Positions 22,047-35,956 are shown, counted from the stretch's first letter. The stretch: 64,000 bases of DNA from Nyssa sinensis (GCA_008638375.1 VIRR01000521.1:186001-250000), one strand, 5' to 3'. The notes: generated from the sequence alone by a model not told the origin. Numbers and translations are program-made.

Positions 22047-25000
22047 TTAAGGAGAGGAGTTTCTCCTGCAGCTAGACCAGTATTCTGCTACAAGCTTGGA
22101 AAAGGAAGAATTGGTCTCCATAAGCTTTGAAGGCTCATCAAACTCCACCAGCTTCCCTACAAAAATCAATACAACCCACATAAAACAATAAAAATGGTTT
22201 CCAAGAGGAAAGAAATAATATTGAAGACACTTTGAAAGAACATGTTTTTTTTGCCAACGTTAACTGTGTATTAGAAGTATTATTTACAAATTACCACATG
22301 AACCTCGCAAATATGGGCCCCGGGAAAGACAAGCCCAGCCCTTGGCTGGAAAATTAATAAACCACCAAACGCTCCACTTGGGAGGCTTGAAACCATGACC
22401 TCGCCTATGAGGACAGGTTCGATATACCACTCGCCCACTAAGGACTTAGGGCGAAAGAAAATGTTCAAACAGTGATTTCCAAGAGGAAAAACAAGAAAAA
22501 CAATAATAAAGTTATGATAAAAGATATTGTGGTGGCACAAACACATTAAAGGTCAAAAACTGATATCTGCAAATCTGTTTAACAAGTAATATATAAATTG
22601 GTCTGTAATCTTCCTTACTGGCAACCCTTTTTTATATTTAGCTTAGCAAGCATAATTATATTTTCAACAATTACATATAGTAGAATTGGGAGATACAGAA
22701 AATTGAGTTTTCCACTCCAATTACCAGCTTAGAAAGGGGTGGGGAGTGAATGATGTCCAAAATTGTGCAAGGGTTCCCTGCCTTTATAATGCAGATGTTG
22801 CAAAGAGTTGCATATATTTCTTGGCCAAACAAAAGTTGTTGATGTTTTGCTATTGTAATTTACTCTCACTCATTGATATATATCGAGGAGAGGTGGGATA
22901 ACAGAACCATACCAAAAGAGAGAACCATGACCATGTCACTATCTATGACAGTTGGAACTCTGTGGGCGACGGTTATCACTGTACAATCTGAGAATTCTTC
23001 CCTTAAAAGTCTCTGTAGAATGGCATCTGTGGCAGAGTCAATTGAAGCAGTTGCTTCATCTAGAACTAGAATTCTGTTTCTCTTAAGAAGGATTCTTCCA
23101 AGACAGAAGAGCTGACGTTGCCCAGCACTCCAATTCTCGCCTTCATCGCTCACTGTTGAGACAAAAAAGAAAAGCAATAATTTTCATTTGTGTTGATACA
23201 TGGGTGTGCATGGCGTACAACTTCGTACAAAAATAGTTTCACTGGCTATTACAACTTTTTTTTTCTTCAAAAAAAAAATATATTTCTAGACTCAACTTAC
23301 CAGAAGAATCTAGCAAGTTTGGAAGACTGCTGATTGTAGCCTTAAGTTGGCACTTCTCTAGAGCCTGCAAATCAAGAAACAACAACATTTGCGATAAATT
23401 TACTGGCATGAGATTGCTTTAAGATAACAAGAATCACTGATAAACAATGGTACATTATTCATGTTGAGACTTATGAGTAGGCTCACCTTCCATATCTCCT
23501 CATCCGAGTAAAGGCCTAAAGGATCCAAGTTAGTTCGAATGCTGCCCCTGAAAAGAGTTGGCTCTTGAGGGATGATGCTGAGCTTGATCCTTAAATCCTT
23601 AAGACCTATAGAGCAAATATCAAGTCCGTCTATAACAATTTTTCCACTATGAGGCTCTATTAAACGGAACAAGGCACTTATTAGTGTAGTTTTGCCACTT
23701 CCAGTCCTTCCAACAACTCCTACCCTAGTCCCTTCTCTGAAAGTGCAAGTAATCCCCTTGAGGACTAGTGGAGCATTAGGGCGATATCTAATCTGAAACC
23801 AACCAAAGAATCAATTAACAGATTGATACGACAAATGTTAAGAGAGCATTAGGACACAATTCCAGGGAAGAGTGGCTTCTAATTATCACTATAGCTAGCC
23901 ATGGGAGTTCTTTGGTATCATTGGGAATTGATGATAAAAAGCCATTCTTTCATGAAAGTTCTATGACACTCATGCATCTAAAAGTTCAACTTAATTGCTT
24001 TCTATACCTTCAGATCCTCCAATTCTATCCTACCAATAGAAGGCCATGAAGATGGTGGCCTTCTGTCCTCCACGATTGCTGGTGGTTCCGGTGGTATGTG
24101 CATGAACTGTTTGATCCGTTCTACGGAGATAATGTAGTTAGCTAAGTTGCAATACCATCGAGTCATGAAAACTTGGGTGCTCGTCGATGCCAGAGCATAA
24201 GAAAGAGAAAGTCCCACAAGCCCTGCAAAAGTTTAACTACTTTGAAGAATCTAAAGAACACCGCTGAGCAATAACTAAACTGTTTCAATGACCCCTACAC
24301 AAAGATACCTGGAGCAACAAAACCCTTGGGAATTAAAACCAGGAGAAAAGCAGCAGCGAATATGGTCAGATTTTGAAGCGCTTCTACCCTTATAACTAAC
24401 CACTCCATGGCTGCATTGGAGTAAAAGAAAAGTTTTGCATCTGTGTCGATGAGCTTTACATAGTTTTGGAAGAACCTGTCGGCCATGTTGAATGCTCTTA
24501 TAGTGACCACTCCAAGTGAAGTCTCGGAAGCATAATTCATGAGAGGAGCTTTTGTTGTTCCATTGATTCTCATTAGTTCCCTTGCAGAGGGTTGATAATA
24601 TCCCTTCAATTTAAAAAGACAAGAAAAGAAATAACATAATATTCTTTTTCCATCATCAATGAACAAGAAAAAAATACTGATATAAATGTAAAAGTGAGAT
24701 CCACCTGAACATATTTTGAAGCTACCATAGCAAAGATGGCTACAATGAGAACTTGCCATGTGACTGAGGCCACAATGCCAATAATTGACAGCATTTCAAT
24801 TCCAGCAGCCATTACAAAGGCAGCGGCGAAAGGTATATCAAAATCCAATACACTCAAATCTGACGAAGCCTGCAAGACAAACATTGGCATGAATGTGCAA
24901 AATGATAAAGTGGGTAATTTTGGTACACTGCATTTAAACACTATGGTTGTCATCAGATCAGCTGAAAAAGAACAAAATCTTACTCTGGTCAAAATTCGTC

Positions 25001-28000
25001 CAACTGGGGTAGAGTCAAAGAAGAGCATGGGAGCATTGAAAATGGAATTGGTGAAGCACGAGAAGAAGGCCTTAGAAGCTCTTAATCCCAGAAGAGCAGC
25101 AAATAGAGACCTTAGATATACAAACAAGGCACATATTGTTGAAATTACAGTGTAAACTCCAATTAAGATGCCACTGCTGATTTGGGGAATTTGAGAGCCA
25201 AATGCTAGCCAATAACTTGAAGCAGCCTGAAGACCAACAAAACAAGTCTGTGTTATTATACTCAAGGATAGGCATGTCCATCCCTTTGAGACGAGGATGT
25301 AATCCAAGAATGGCTTCCACCCAACATCACTAATCTCCTTCTCCTCTTCCTCTGTCAACTGTACCCCTGGCAGACCCTTCGTGGCAATCTCCCCCTCGCT
25401 GTTCTCTTTAGTAAGGTAATGCAAATTAGACCCTTCCAGCCTATCCATATTCCCCTTTGGAGGCTTACTTTTGTTTTCATTGGTTGAAGGATTCAATAAT
25501 GTGATTGCATTTTTATGAGCATTCACAAGCTGCTCAAAAGCTGTGCCCGCCATCAAGAGTTCCTTGTAGCTTCCTGATTGAGTAACTTGTCCACCTCCCA
25601 TAACCTAGAAAAGAAAAAAACCATATTATTTTATGCAAATAATTGAAAAATGCACATGTAAATAAAAATGTCAAACCCTCATTACCAGAATTATATCCAC
25701 TTCTGAAAGAAACTCCACTTGATGAGTCACTAGAATGACAGTCTTCTTCTGTAGAGCAGCCATGACACAATCCTGAAATTACATCATTCAAATTAAGTAA
25801 CAGCAACAATTCCTATTTGTTTCATGTAAATATAACTGTTTACGCATGTCTATGCATTTAACCTTACATTAAAAAGAATGGCTGCTGTTTGAGCATCTAC
25901 TGCACTAAAAGGGTCATCGAGGAGATAGATATCAGCATCGTTGTAGACAGCTCGAGCAAGCTGAATCCTCTGTTTCTGTCCTCCACTCATATTTATCCCT
26001 CTCTGACCTATCTCTGTGAGATCACCATGTTCAAAACTATTGATATCCTTATCTAAAGCACATGCTTTTATGGCCCTCTCATATTTTGTGTTATCCATTG
26101 GCTTTCCATAGAGGATGTTATCACGAATCGTCCCACTTTGGATCCACGAAACTTGAGAAACATAAGCAATGGATCCAAATACATCCACCTAAATGCAAGC
26201 AAGGAGCAACTACAGTTAGAGACAAATGTACTACAGAATTAACAAATAAAGACTGTTTTGTAACTCACAGTTCCTGAGATTTTTGGTATTTCCCCGAGTA
26301 TAGCATATAAAAGTGATGACTTCCCAGCCCCAACTGGCCCACAAACTGCAATTTTCTGACCCCACCTTACTTCCAAGTTGACATTTCTAAGTGTTGGAAT
26401 GGCTGATTCTAGTTCCCAACTGTAACTGCCAGCTTGTATTCTAATACTGATATCTGAATCCTGTGATGGAATTCTCCTTATTTTGTCATTCTGGACTTCA
26501 TCGTCCAGTAAAAAGGAATTGATCCGATCAAAAGAGACCTTGACCTGAATTAGTGCAGAAAGAGCCTCAGGTATTATTCTGACAGGTTCTGCCATACCAC
26601 GCAGAGCTGCCAGAATTGTAAAAATAGTCCCAGCATCTAAAGGAGCACTCCTGAAAAGGGCACATCCAAAAAAGATGACGGAAGAAATCATCGTTGGAGA
26701 CATCCAAAACAAGAAAGTGCCAAAAGCCTTCGTATGTTGAGATTCAGCCAACCATTTGAATTCACTGTCTCGGTAGGATTCAATCAAGTTCTTGAATTTA
26801 TCTTCCCATGACTGTAACTTGATGATTTTCATATTGTTCAGAATCTCAGAGGTGGACCTAAGTCTCTTGTCTTGTGCAGTCATAAGTTCAGTCTGACATT
26901 TTTGAAGCAACTTTGCAAATGGCACATTAAGAAGCCCACAGATGAGAAGGGGGACTAAACCAGGAATGGCACCAAGACCCACAACCCCAAAAAGGACACC
27001 AATGGATAGAAAAATCTGGATGACAAAACTCCATCCCATATGAAACCACATAGGGAATTCCCCCATTCGATAAGCATCTACTGCAATATAATTCACAACC
27101 TCCCCGGTGGAATGCATTCGCCTTCCCAAACTAGAAAGATTGAGCTGCTTTTGATAAACTGCCACCATTAAAGCTGATCTCATCCTCATACCAGTCCGCC
27201 TTGATTTGAAAAAGAAATGCCGCTGAGACAAAGATTCAATCACCTTGACAACAACTAAGCACCCTACTAGGAAGAGACCTTCATATATATTTTCTGTGTC
27301 CCGGTTTGAATAACTTACAAATGCATAGAGTAACAAAGGAGCAACTACTACAGAAATCGTCCTAAGAAATGCAAAAATTCCTACAAATACCAATTCTTTC
27401 ATATAAACTTTCACTATTGCCCAAAGAACCAAGTTCCCAGTACTGTTTGAGCTCGTTTCTCTAAGAAGTAAATTCCTTGCCTCACCAAATTTCTCATAGG
27501 CTAAAACAGCTTCGTCTTCAGAGACCAGATCGGGAATGTCTTCAAGAACTAATGGTTTTGAGTAACCCAACTGAAGTAAAGGATTAAGCCAAGAAAATGT
27601 CAATTTACTAAGAAAACTGGCTTGGCCAACTTGACTATATCTTTTTTCAGATTCTTCGACTAGCAGAGGTTCTGATAGTCTCTGGCCTGCGGTATTTAGA
27701 GAAACAAAGTGACTGAAGTTTCTTAACGAACACAAGAGAAGCAACAAGTTCACAGGCCAGACAACCATGTCCAAGATCTTGATGCTGTGTGTTTTCACTA
27801 AAACCTCAATGTCTAGAGCCGAAACAAATAGAAAGAGAAACAACCACCAGACAGAATTCAGAATTTTGATCCATTTGAATCTTTGAACAAGCAAGGAAAC
27901 AGCCAAGGATATCCAAGTTAGTCCTCTAACAAAGGGCACCACCCAGCTCAAATGACTAAACCCGAGATTTTGGGCTATCAGAACCCATAAACCAGCACCA

Positions 28001-28871
28001 AGATATGCAATGCTTGTAAAAGCACAACAGATTGAAACAGCTACATTGACCCAATCCCTTCTATGGTGCCCTCTCCCTCTAATGTTATCGTTTCTAATAA
28101 ATTCTACGAGTAAAAGCAGAAGGAAGACAAAGATGAACAGTAAGTTCACTACATCTATGATAATGCTATGAATACAAGTAGAACCCATATCAAATTCTCC
28201 CTCACAAATCCAAGACAATTCCCCTGCATTTTCATGAGAAGGAAATCAGTCAGAACTCAGAACTATAACAATTCCTAACAAATATGAATCAATACAGGAA
28301 AAAAAATAAATCAAAAAACAAATTAACTAGAAAAGTTAGAACTAGGGCCATAACCAATCTTAGACTCAAATTTAAATTTGACTCAAAATCTTCAAAAACA
28401 AAAACAAAAACAAAAAATCAAAAAAATCTCTCTAGCTGTAGACTCAAACCCATACCAAATTCATTTTTACTCAAACTCGAACCAAAATCTGCAAAATACT
28501 ATTCATTAACTCAAATTTACAATGGTGAAACTCAAAAACTCAAATGAAACTTTTACTCAAATTTTCACTTAAATTTGAGTCATTGTTGGAGATTTGGAAA
28601 GAAAATAAGAATGGATTTCGAATTAATTGCAAAGATACACAACATTAAAATGAGAATTGCAACTTATGGAAAAACAGACAAAGAACTAAGAAAAAGGAAG
28701 CAAAATGAAATAATGGTATTGCGTATAACTTGTCCGTTGTACATTGAGCACACAAAAAAATGTGAAACCAAGAACCACAAAGGTTTCAAAAGTAAAAAGA
28801 GGTCCTAAGAGATTATGGACATGGAAAACCAGGAAATGGGGCGTACCTAGTGATCTCCCCAAGGAAGCCAT
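22047..28871 (-). CDS. ABCC8: ABC transporter C family member 8-like (MRP-type), complete
   Basis: Full-length MRP/ABCC exporter, TMD0-TMD1-NBD1-TMD2-NBD2, probably moving conjugates across the vacuolar or plasma membrane. Exons (minus): 28847-28871, 26269-28223, 25868-26188, 25686-25772, 24984-25604, 24705-24869, 24309-24603, 24008-24222, 23487-23792, 23301-23364, 22913-23152, 22047-22156. Together they are 4404 nt, 1467 aa plus stop, with every phase matching. NBD1 has Walker [10 protein letters not shown] (about residue 637), signature MSGGQKQR (727) and Walker [13 protein letters not shown], where Asp stands at the catalytic Glu position, as is usual in ABCC proteins. NBD2 has [10 protein letters not shown] (1256), SAGQRQ (1360) and ILVLDEAT with the catalytic Glu. 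The start ATG at 28871 sits in a 25-nt coding exon (MASLGRSL) that supplies the first base of the next exon's Gly codon. The last exon ([20 protein letters not shown]) ends at TAA 22049-22047. Substrate is unknown. Assignment to the ABCC8/MRP6 clade is by recalled similarity. Confidence 0.95.
22295..22455 (-). mobile_element. SINE-like element in the last ABCC intron
   Basis: On the minus strand, TTAGTGGGCGAGTGGTATA (A-box-like) and GGTTTCAAGCCTCCC (B-box-like) are about 40 bases apart. A GGGCCCATATTTGCGAGG segment and a GTAATTTG tail follow. The 3' half resembles the SINE-like repeat at 33010-33275 (CCATATTTG and a GTAAT-rich tail). Ends are approximate. Confidence 0.5.
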
Positions 28872-30952
28872 TGTTGGTGGAATATCTCTGGTCAAGGAAG
28901 CACGCCGAGGGAGGGAGAGCTCAAAAGTCATCCATTAAATGAAGTGCAACACTTCATTTTGTACTGTCAGACAATCGTTAAAAGCTCCAGTTTCAATAAA
29001 CCAAAAAAGCTGGTTTTATGTCCTCATGAAGCAGAGGTTATAGGATCCGCTTCTTCCCTTGGGCTCAACTCCATGGAATTTTTATGGACTAATCTAGTAC
29101 ACGTGCTTCCTCATGGGGATTTGGCTTAGATGTGGATGAGGATACTCAATACCAAAAATAAATATCAGTTAGTTTCATGATTTCAATCAATAAAAAAGGA
29201 GATTAAAAGCAAAACCACCCCTCAAATTCCTCTGAGATTTGCATTAGGATTCCCATCTCACATAATCTCAGAAAATGTGGCTCAAAATATACCACTAAAG
29301 CCTATATAAAGATAAATCTTTTCTCTCTTTCTTCCATTACAGAGGAACGAAGGGCAGTCCCATTCACAAAACTTGAATGTCACTTTCAACAATGATAAAG
29401 AAGTGCGCATAACCCATTATTTAAGAAAAGCCTAAATCAATCACCCCATAAAAGTTTATATGGAATTTTCATGTGGGTCCTAATGACCTGCAATTTTGTT
29501 TCAAGGTACTCGTAATTTGTTGGGGGTATTATTGCAAGCTGTATTTCTGAGCACATGCATGATGAAATTAAGAGTACCAGTTAAAAGTGTTGCATTAAAA
29601 ATTGTACAGAATGATGAGAAAGATTAATTTAATCTTGACCATGACAAAGAATGTCATATCATGTCCCATCTAAATTTTTTTATTATGATGATTAAGTTGT
29701 GTTAGTGCTTCTGTTTTCTTGTAGAAAACATGAGGTATGTTTAATAACACTTTTTTAAATACTTTAAAAAAAATTCATAAGACCAAATAACTGTGATATG
29801 AACACTAACACAAAATAACAAGAGAGAAGTTAGGATTCCTTTTCACTCTCTGTTTCAAGTGTTCAATGTGGTGTAATGCTCAGGTCTAAGCTTGAAAAAA
29901 TTAGGTGGGATCTTTATTTTATTTTTTCAAGTTGGGGCGGAGGTATTAAAGGAAATTTTATTTTATTTTTAAAATTAGAAGAGAATTTACATTCAAATTT
30001 TCTTTTTCTTTGTTTTGCAAATTTTGGATGGAAATATTATTTTTAGTTTCACAATTATAGAAAAAAATTATATGTTTAAAAAACTTTACAAACCTCGAGG
30101 ATTTGTAATCTATAAATAGTACCATCCTTGTGTTATATGACTGGTTAATAATATCATGTGACTGTCGAGTTGATGAAAAGATATCTAATTTTTATATCTC
30201 TAAGAAGGTGTTTCGCGGGACCAAAGAGAGGTAAAAGGGTAAGTTGCACTTGTAATTTTGGGAATGAAAGTATAAAAAGCGGGGCCAAAATTTTGTTTGC
30301 GATCTTTGATTTTGGCCAAAAAAAATTTACATGACCAAACGGGCCCTTAAGTCACTTCCGGTTTGGCAACTTAATTGTTAATTACAACCTTGTTTATTGT
30401 CAAATTCCAAATCAGTACAAGTTATACATCAATGAAGGAAGAAGCTAACATGAGAGAGAGAGAGATCAATTTAATTCAACATTTTTGCCATCAAGATACT
30501 GTCTCCATGGGAGGAGATCTAACTACTACTATTCACTTTAATTGAATAGAAAGTAAATATTCATATTATTTAAATAGAATTTTTATTCTTAGATTCAAAC
30601 TTAGACTTGTTAAAATTTAGTTTGAATAATTCTTCCTCTCTCAAGAAGAAGCTTCAAGCTTATATTAGTCATGGGTTGAGAACGGAAATTGAACTCTATG
30701 ACATCTAATTTCTCGTTATTTTTCAGTAACTCAATGGTAGAACAGTCAACTGTTAATTGACTGATCGTAAGTTTAAATCTACTGAACAAGGGGGTCCATA
30801 GCATAGTCATAGTATAGTCTTTTCCAATGCAATAAAGTTACGTAGTGTCTATTTTTCTTTGATAAAGGGGTATTTTCCATGGGTTTGCCTTGGTATCGTG
30901 TTCATACCGTTGTATTGAATGATCCCGGTCAGTTGGTTTCTGTCACTGTATT

Positions 30953-30957
<5 letters not shown>

Positions 30958-30986
<29 letters not shown>
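30958..30986. repeat. (TA)n microsatellite
   Basis: A run of TA dinucleotides about 29 bases long in otherwise unremarkable intergenic sequence. Confidence 0.9.
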
Positions 30987-30988
<2 letters not shown>

Positions 30989-32805
30989 TTCATTTGAACT
31001 TCAAATCCAACTAAAACACTCTCTTTCCAGTCCTCTGGTTTGGATCTTGTCATTTTTTTAATTTGTTTTTTTTGGGAAGAGGACAAACGAATAGAATTTT
31101 GTAGGTAGTTCAAACATAGTTCTCATCATTTGTTACTGTCGATAGAGTTTGATAGAAAACCTTAATAACGGTGGTCCATCATACGAAGGAAAAGACTTCT
31201 GTATCCTTAATAGTCCATGGAGAGAGTTGGAAGAATAAGAAGGAAAAAAAAAAGATAGAAAAAGAGAAGAACTCGTTTAGAAAGGACTTAGAATTCTATT
31301 TTACTCTTTTTTAAAGTGAGAGTAGTTTAACTATGTGTTTGGATAAGTTAAAAGAAAATGAAAAAAAATAATTGTATTAATTATGAAACAGAAGAAAAGA
31401 AGTTAATTTTTTTTTTTTAGGTTTAGATAACTAATGAGAAAAAATGAGAAGAAAGAGTAATATAATATTTTTATCTTGTTTGAAAATAATAGAAGAGAGA
31501 AAAGAAATGAAAGAATTTGATAATAATTAATTATTATAACATAGGACATAGGTATTTATTATTTTGACCTCTACAATTTTCAATGTATTATCGGTTCTAT
31601 AAAAAATCCATTAAAAGAGTTATCTCTTTTCTTCTTCTTTTTTTTTTTTTTTTCTTGTTTTTGTCCACTTTTAGATTAATTGTCAAATGAGTTAAATAGG
31701 TATTAGAGCGCTCCCTCTCTGTCATTCCTAATTTCTAAATCGAACATGAAATATAACTTTCTCTCCTTCCCATTCTTTCCAACTGCTTCCATCCAAACAG
31801 GCGGTAAGATAAAAGATTAGAGGATTTTTAATTGCTCATTTTGCGTCTATGTTTTAAAACAAATAAATTCCTATTTTACATATTAAAACATTTTATTCAT
31901 TTTTTTTTTATCTTCTCTACATTTCACAAATAAGATGAGATTATTACAATATCATATTATTTCTTTCCTCCTCATTAATTACTTAAGTACATAGTAAGTA
32001 TTACACTCTCATCTCTCTATCATTTTCTCTTCCATTTTTTGTAATTAATGTTGTCTTTGAAAGTGTAACTAATTATCTTATTTGTAAAAGTCAGTGAATT
32101 CCCTCATAATAGTGAAAAGAAAAAAAAAATTCAATTTGGTTCTATTGACATTTTCAATAATTACTATCATCATTTCAATGAACCATTTTAAACTTAGAGA
32201 GCATTTAGTGAAATAATGATTTCAATATTTGTATGATTGTGATAAATTATATTTAATATCATATTATTACATAATCATTCTAAGTTTGAAAGAAAAAAGA
32301 CAAAAAAGCTATGTTAAAAAGTTGATGGCCACTATAAAATTTTATTAAATATTTTTTTTTTAATGTTGAAAATTTGGGCTTTCTCTCTCCCAACTTTATT
32401 AAATCTTTTCACAAACATCAATCACTAGATCCAAATAGAATTCAAATAATTGATATAAAATAATTAAAATAAGACTATTCAAATGACACTTTGTAATAAC
32501 TAATAAATTATCTTTTTAGGTGATAATTTGTCTAATAATGTTAATTTGATAAATAACATATAATCAACCTTATGTCTAGTAATATTAATTTGAGTACCCT
32601 TTCTTGATATTCAATGAAAAAGATTATTTAATTAGTTCAAAGCTTTAATTATTAGATATAAAGCTTTCATCATTTAATATTACGACGACAAAGATATTTT
32701 GAAAGAATAATGACAAAAATGCTCTCAATGAAAGTTTTTTTTCTCGACTGATGCCAAATGCCAAGCTAATAAATCCAAGAAAGAATTTTAGATTTAACTT
32801 TTGAG

Positions 32806-32972
32806 CAATGCTAGATGTCTCAAATTTGGTCTTAAAATTTATATTTTAAATAACGCGATATTAGATTATTGATAAATATTTATAATGTATTCAAATTATC
32901 ATAAAAAAATTATTACCACGTTATTTGAGATTCAAGGTTTGGTCTTAAATTTTGAGATAACGAGTTTTGCTG
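32806..32972. mobile_element. MITE with 12-bp flanking direct repeat
   Basis: A 167-bp segment with diverged inverted arms: CTCAAATTTGGTCTTAAA and AAATAACGCGATATTA on the left, against CTCAAAATTTAAGACCAAA and AAATAACGTGGTAATA on the reverse complement of the right. It is bracketed by a perfect direct repeat TTAACTTTTGAG at 32794-32805 and 32973-32984. The duplication is longer than the usual 8-10, so part of it may be chance. No ORF. Confidence 0.65.
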
Positions 32973-33009
32973 TTAACTTTTGAGTCAAATATATGATTTT
33001 CTTTTTGGC

Positions 33010-33275
33010 AATGGAGTATTACAATTCATATATTACAATCAAATAAACAGTACAATTACAATATTACATAGTATCTGAAGACTACACAACCTAATAGCAG
33101 CAACAACTTTTCAAATATGGATCCTGGACAAACAACCTAACCAATCCATAACTGGATAAAAATAAATATTCACATCTCCCGAAAGGGATTGTGAGACTTT
33201 AACTCGCAAATTTTTGCTTTGGAGAAAAGCCATATATAACTAATTAAGCTAACCCTAAGTTGGTTAAGTCAAATA
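33010..33275 (-). repeat. SINE-like dispersed repeat, copy 1
   Basis: On the minus strand, TTAGCTTAATTAGTTAT and GCGAGTTAAAGTCTC resemble A and B boxes. Downstream lie TGAATATTTATTTTTATCCA and a GTAATATTGTAATTG-rich tail. It matches 40845-41095 in the same order, including TTTATTTTTAT-C/T-CAGTTAT. Confidence 0.55.
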
Positions 33276-33889
33276 TAGGGATTGGGGGGATACAAGTCAC
33301 ATGAAACTAATTGTATTCATTACAAGGCCCATTGATGAATAGGTTCAGGTTTTAACCCAAAAAACAAATGGGCCACATTGTGTTTTTTTCCATAGTTTTT
33401 GTCTGGTCAGACTCGAATGTAAATTCGTGGCATGAAGTGGTTTGGGTTTAATTGGGGGGCCCAACAAAAAATTTGTATATATTAATTTTAGTCAAAACCC
33501 AAAAGGACCATATCCATGTGTACTTTCTTTTGTTGCACTCATGTTTTCTAGATTTGTAACCTTTTTTTTTACCTTGATACAAGAAATGTGGGGGATGGGA
33601 AAAACCCTAATGCAATGAAGCCAGAATCATGTGTATGCAAGAGATGGAAAATTTTTATTTATTTTATTAAATTAATTATAATTAATACATATGTCAATAA
33701 AAAATTTCTTTTTCAAATATATAACTATATTAAGTTTGTATAAATTTTTAATAAGTAACTAAAATATTTTAAAATTATATAGTATAAAATTTATTTACTA
33801 TTTTATTTTATATAATCGAAATGAGGCAAGGTGGGGTGGGATGCTTTCACCCAAAACCCTAACAGGTGGACATAATTTTTTCAATCTCA

Positions 33890-34075
33890 TTCTGTTATGA
33901 ACGTTTTTCAATGGAACGATTTAAATTATCATTCCTAACTTCACCAACTCAGGAATATGATGACGATGAACCCATTCTTTATTACACTTTTTTATTTAAT
34001 GAAACGGATTAAATTACTGATCCTTGAATTCACCAACTCAGGAACACCATGACCCCAGTGCTCATTACGCCTTTT
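33890..34075. repeat. Two-copy tandem duplication, period 89
   Basis: Both copies contain CACCAACTCAGGAA (33942 and 34031). Before it is a TTAAATTA(T/C) segment and after it a GATGAACCCATT/CCCCAGTGCTC and ATTACRCYTTTT segment. Confidence 0.7.
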
Positions 34076-34290
34076 CATAGAATCCAATAGCCATGAATCA
34101 AGACATTAAAAAGCAGCTCTAACATGGGTGGTATAAAGGCTAGCTGGTTGTCTCAGCACCAACTTTTTGTTCCATCAATTGAGAGGCATGCTTTTCATGA
34201 ACCATTTTTGACTTTAAAATGCTCAAGTTCAACTGTATATAGACAGATATTCTAATGGCCCACGGTCGGAGCTGCATTATTGAGTTTGAG

Positions 34291-34327
<37 letters not shown>

Positions 34328-35789
34328 ATATAGTTATATATACAAGAACAATTCCTAACAAATGATGTTCTCAATCATAGTTAATGAATTCCTGACCCTG
34401 CAAACATAAATGAAACATAGAATGTCATGTAAAACATAATGAAATAATTAGGTTACTTTATGTTTTAAAAAAAAAACATTTTATTTGTTTAGTGGCAATT
34501 AAATATGAAATGGATATAATTCACAAAAATTAATTCTCTAATAATTTAAACTCTTTTTTTAGCAAATGTAATTTAATATGGTTACCAGAGTTTAAATTAC
34601 TGAGAGGTATTAGGTCAAGTTTTTATTTTTGTTCATTCGATACAAGTTTACATTCACTTGCTTTGTTATGTTAGATCTGCTTTTGTTGAAGAATATTTTG
34701 TTCATATTAAAATGATCTTAGAATATATATATGCATTTAAATTTGAGTCATATTCGGCTTTGAAATATTTAAGGCGAATGATATATATACAATTTCACAA
34801 AGAACTCAAGTTTTTAGAGTTGTATGACAAAGAATAATTGAATAAATACTATTAGTTTTAATTTTCTTGATTTATCTTACTCTTCTAAAGTACAAAATTG
34901 ACCGATGCCCTTTTTTTTCCTCTAATTTTACTGGGGTAAATTAAAAAAAAAGTCTAAAATTTTTATATCACAATATTTATATATATATATATATATATAT
35001 TATGAAGTGGTCCACAGATAAGGCCCATTGTGTGATAATTGAGCTAAGAAAATGAACATCCATTAGGCAGATAGGGTATAGCTTTGATGGAAGGAAAATG
35101 ACATGTTGAGTGAAAAAGTGACATCTTCCATACTGTGACTCGTGTTTGTATGATTCAAATGATACCAATATTAACAAGTTTATAAAATTGGAGCCATTAA
35201 AAATCAGCACATTAAAGTCATTTGAATTAGTTTAAAACACTTAAAATATATTGCTAATTATGATTCAAAATTGACTTTTTCTTGAATCCAACATAATTGA
35301 TTTGAAATTAATAAATTCTGTAATATGAAAGAATATATAATAGTTCTTATATTTTCAAGATAAGAAATGCCAAAATTGTATAATTGATATTTTATAAGTT
35401 TATAAGAGTCTATTAATATTAGACCCTACATATATAATAGTTAGCGTGTGTTCGATTTTTCCTTTTCTACTTTTTCAATTCAACTTAACAAAGTCTTATC
35501 TCAATTATTTGGAGTTAGCTACATGTATTTTATCTATTTAAGGATATTTTTATTCTTAAGATTTATGTTTATGTGAGTTCTGATAATATTTTACGTTAGT
35601 TGTCAGTTATCGAACGCTATTTTTCTCCCATCCAATTTTTATATTAAAAAAACAAAATAGATTTAACCTTCCTAACAAAAACTTGCTTTTTAATTTTTTT
35701 TTTAATTTTTAATAAATAAAATAAATATGGAGACAGACTATCACATATAACTCTAGAAAAATTTGTCTCTTAACATCGCACAATTTACA

Positions 35790-35956
35790 GTAATGCTACG
35801 CTGACTCAATAATTCTATCAAAAATATTTACACAGCTGATGTAACAGTATTAATTGGTTTTATATCACATCATAATGTGATATAAAACTAATACAATACT
35901 ATCATATCAACTGTTTTAATATTTTTGATAAAAATTTTAAATCCGCGTAACATTAC
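35790..35956. mobile_element. Foldback MITE with nearly full-length inverted arms
   Basis: The left arm starts GTAATGCTACGCTGACTC and contains TATCAAAAATATTTACACAG, CTGATGTAACAGTATTAATT and GGTTTTATATCAC. The reverse complement of the right arm reads GTAATGTTACGCGGATTT, TATCAAAAATATTAAAACAG, TTGATATGATAGTATTGTAT and TAGTTTTATATCA. The two arms of about 80 bases meet at a short centre (ATCATAATG). The element would fold into one long hairpin and has no coding capacity. Confidence 0.8.

Noticed and set aside
24736..25155. 139-codon open frame on the plus strand
   Set aside because: It is antisense to two exons and an intron of the ABCC gene and has no independent support.
28206..28218. Start of the ABCC protein at TTG (28218)
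   Set aside because: Not an ATG. An AG acceptor just upstream and a phase-matched ATG exon at 28847-28871 explain the N-terminus better.
28284..28808. Lys-rich open frames upstream of the large ABCC exon
   Set aside because: They are A-rich intron 1 sequence on the opposite strand without any family resemblance.
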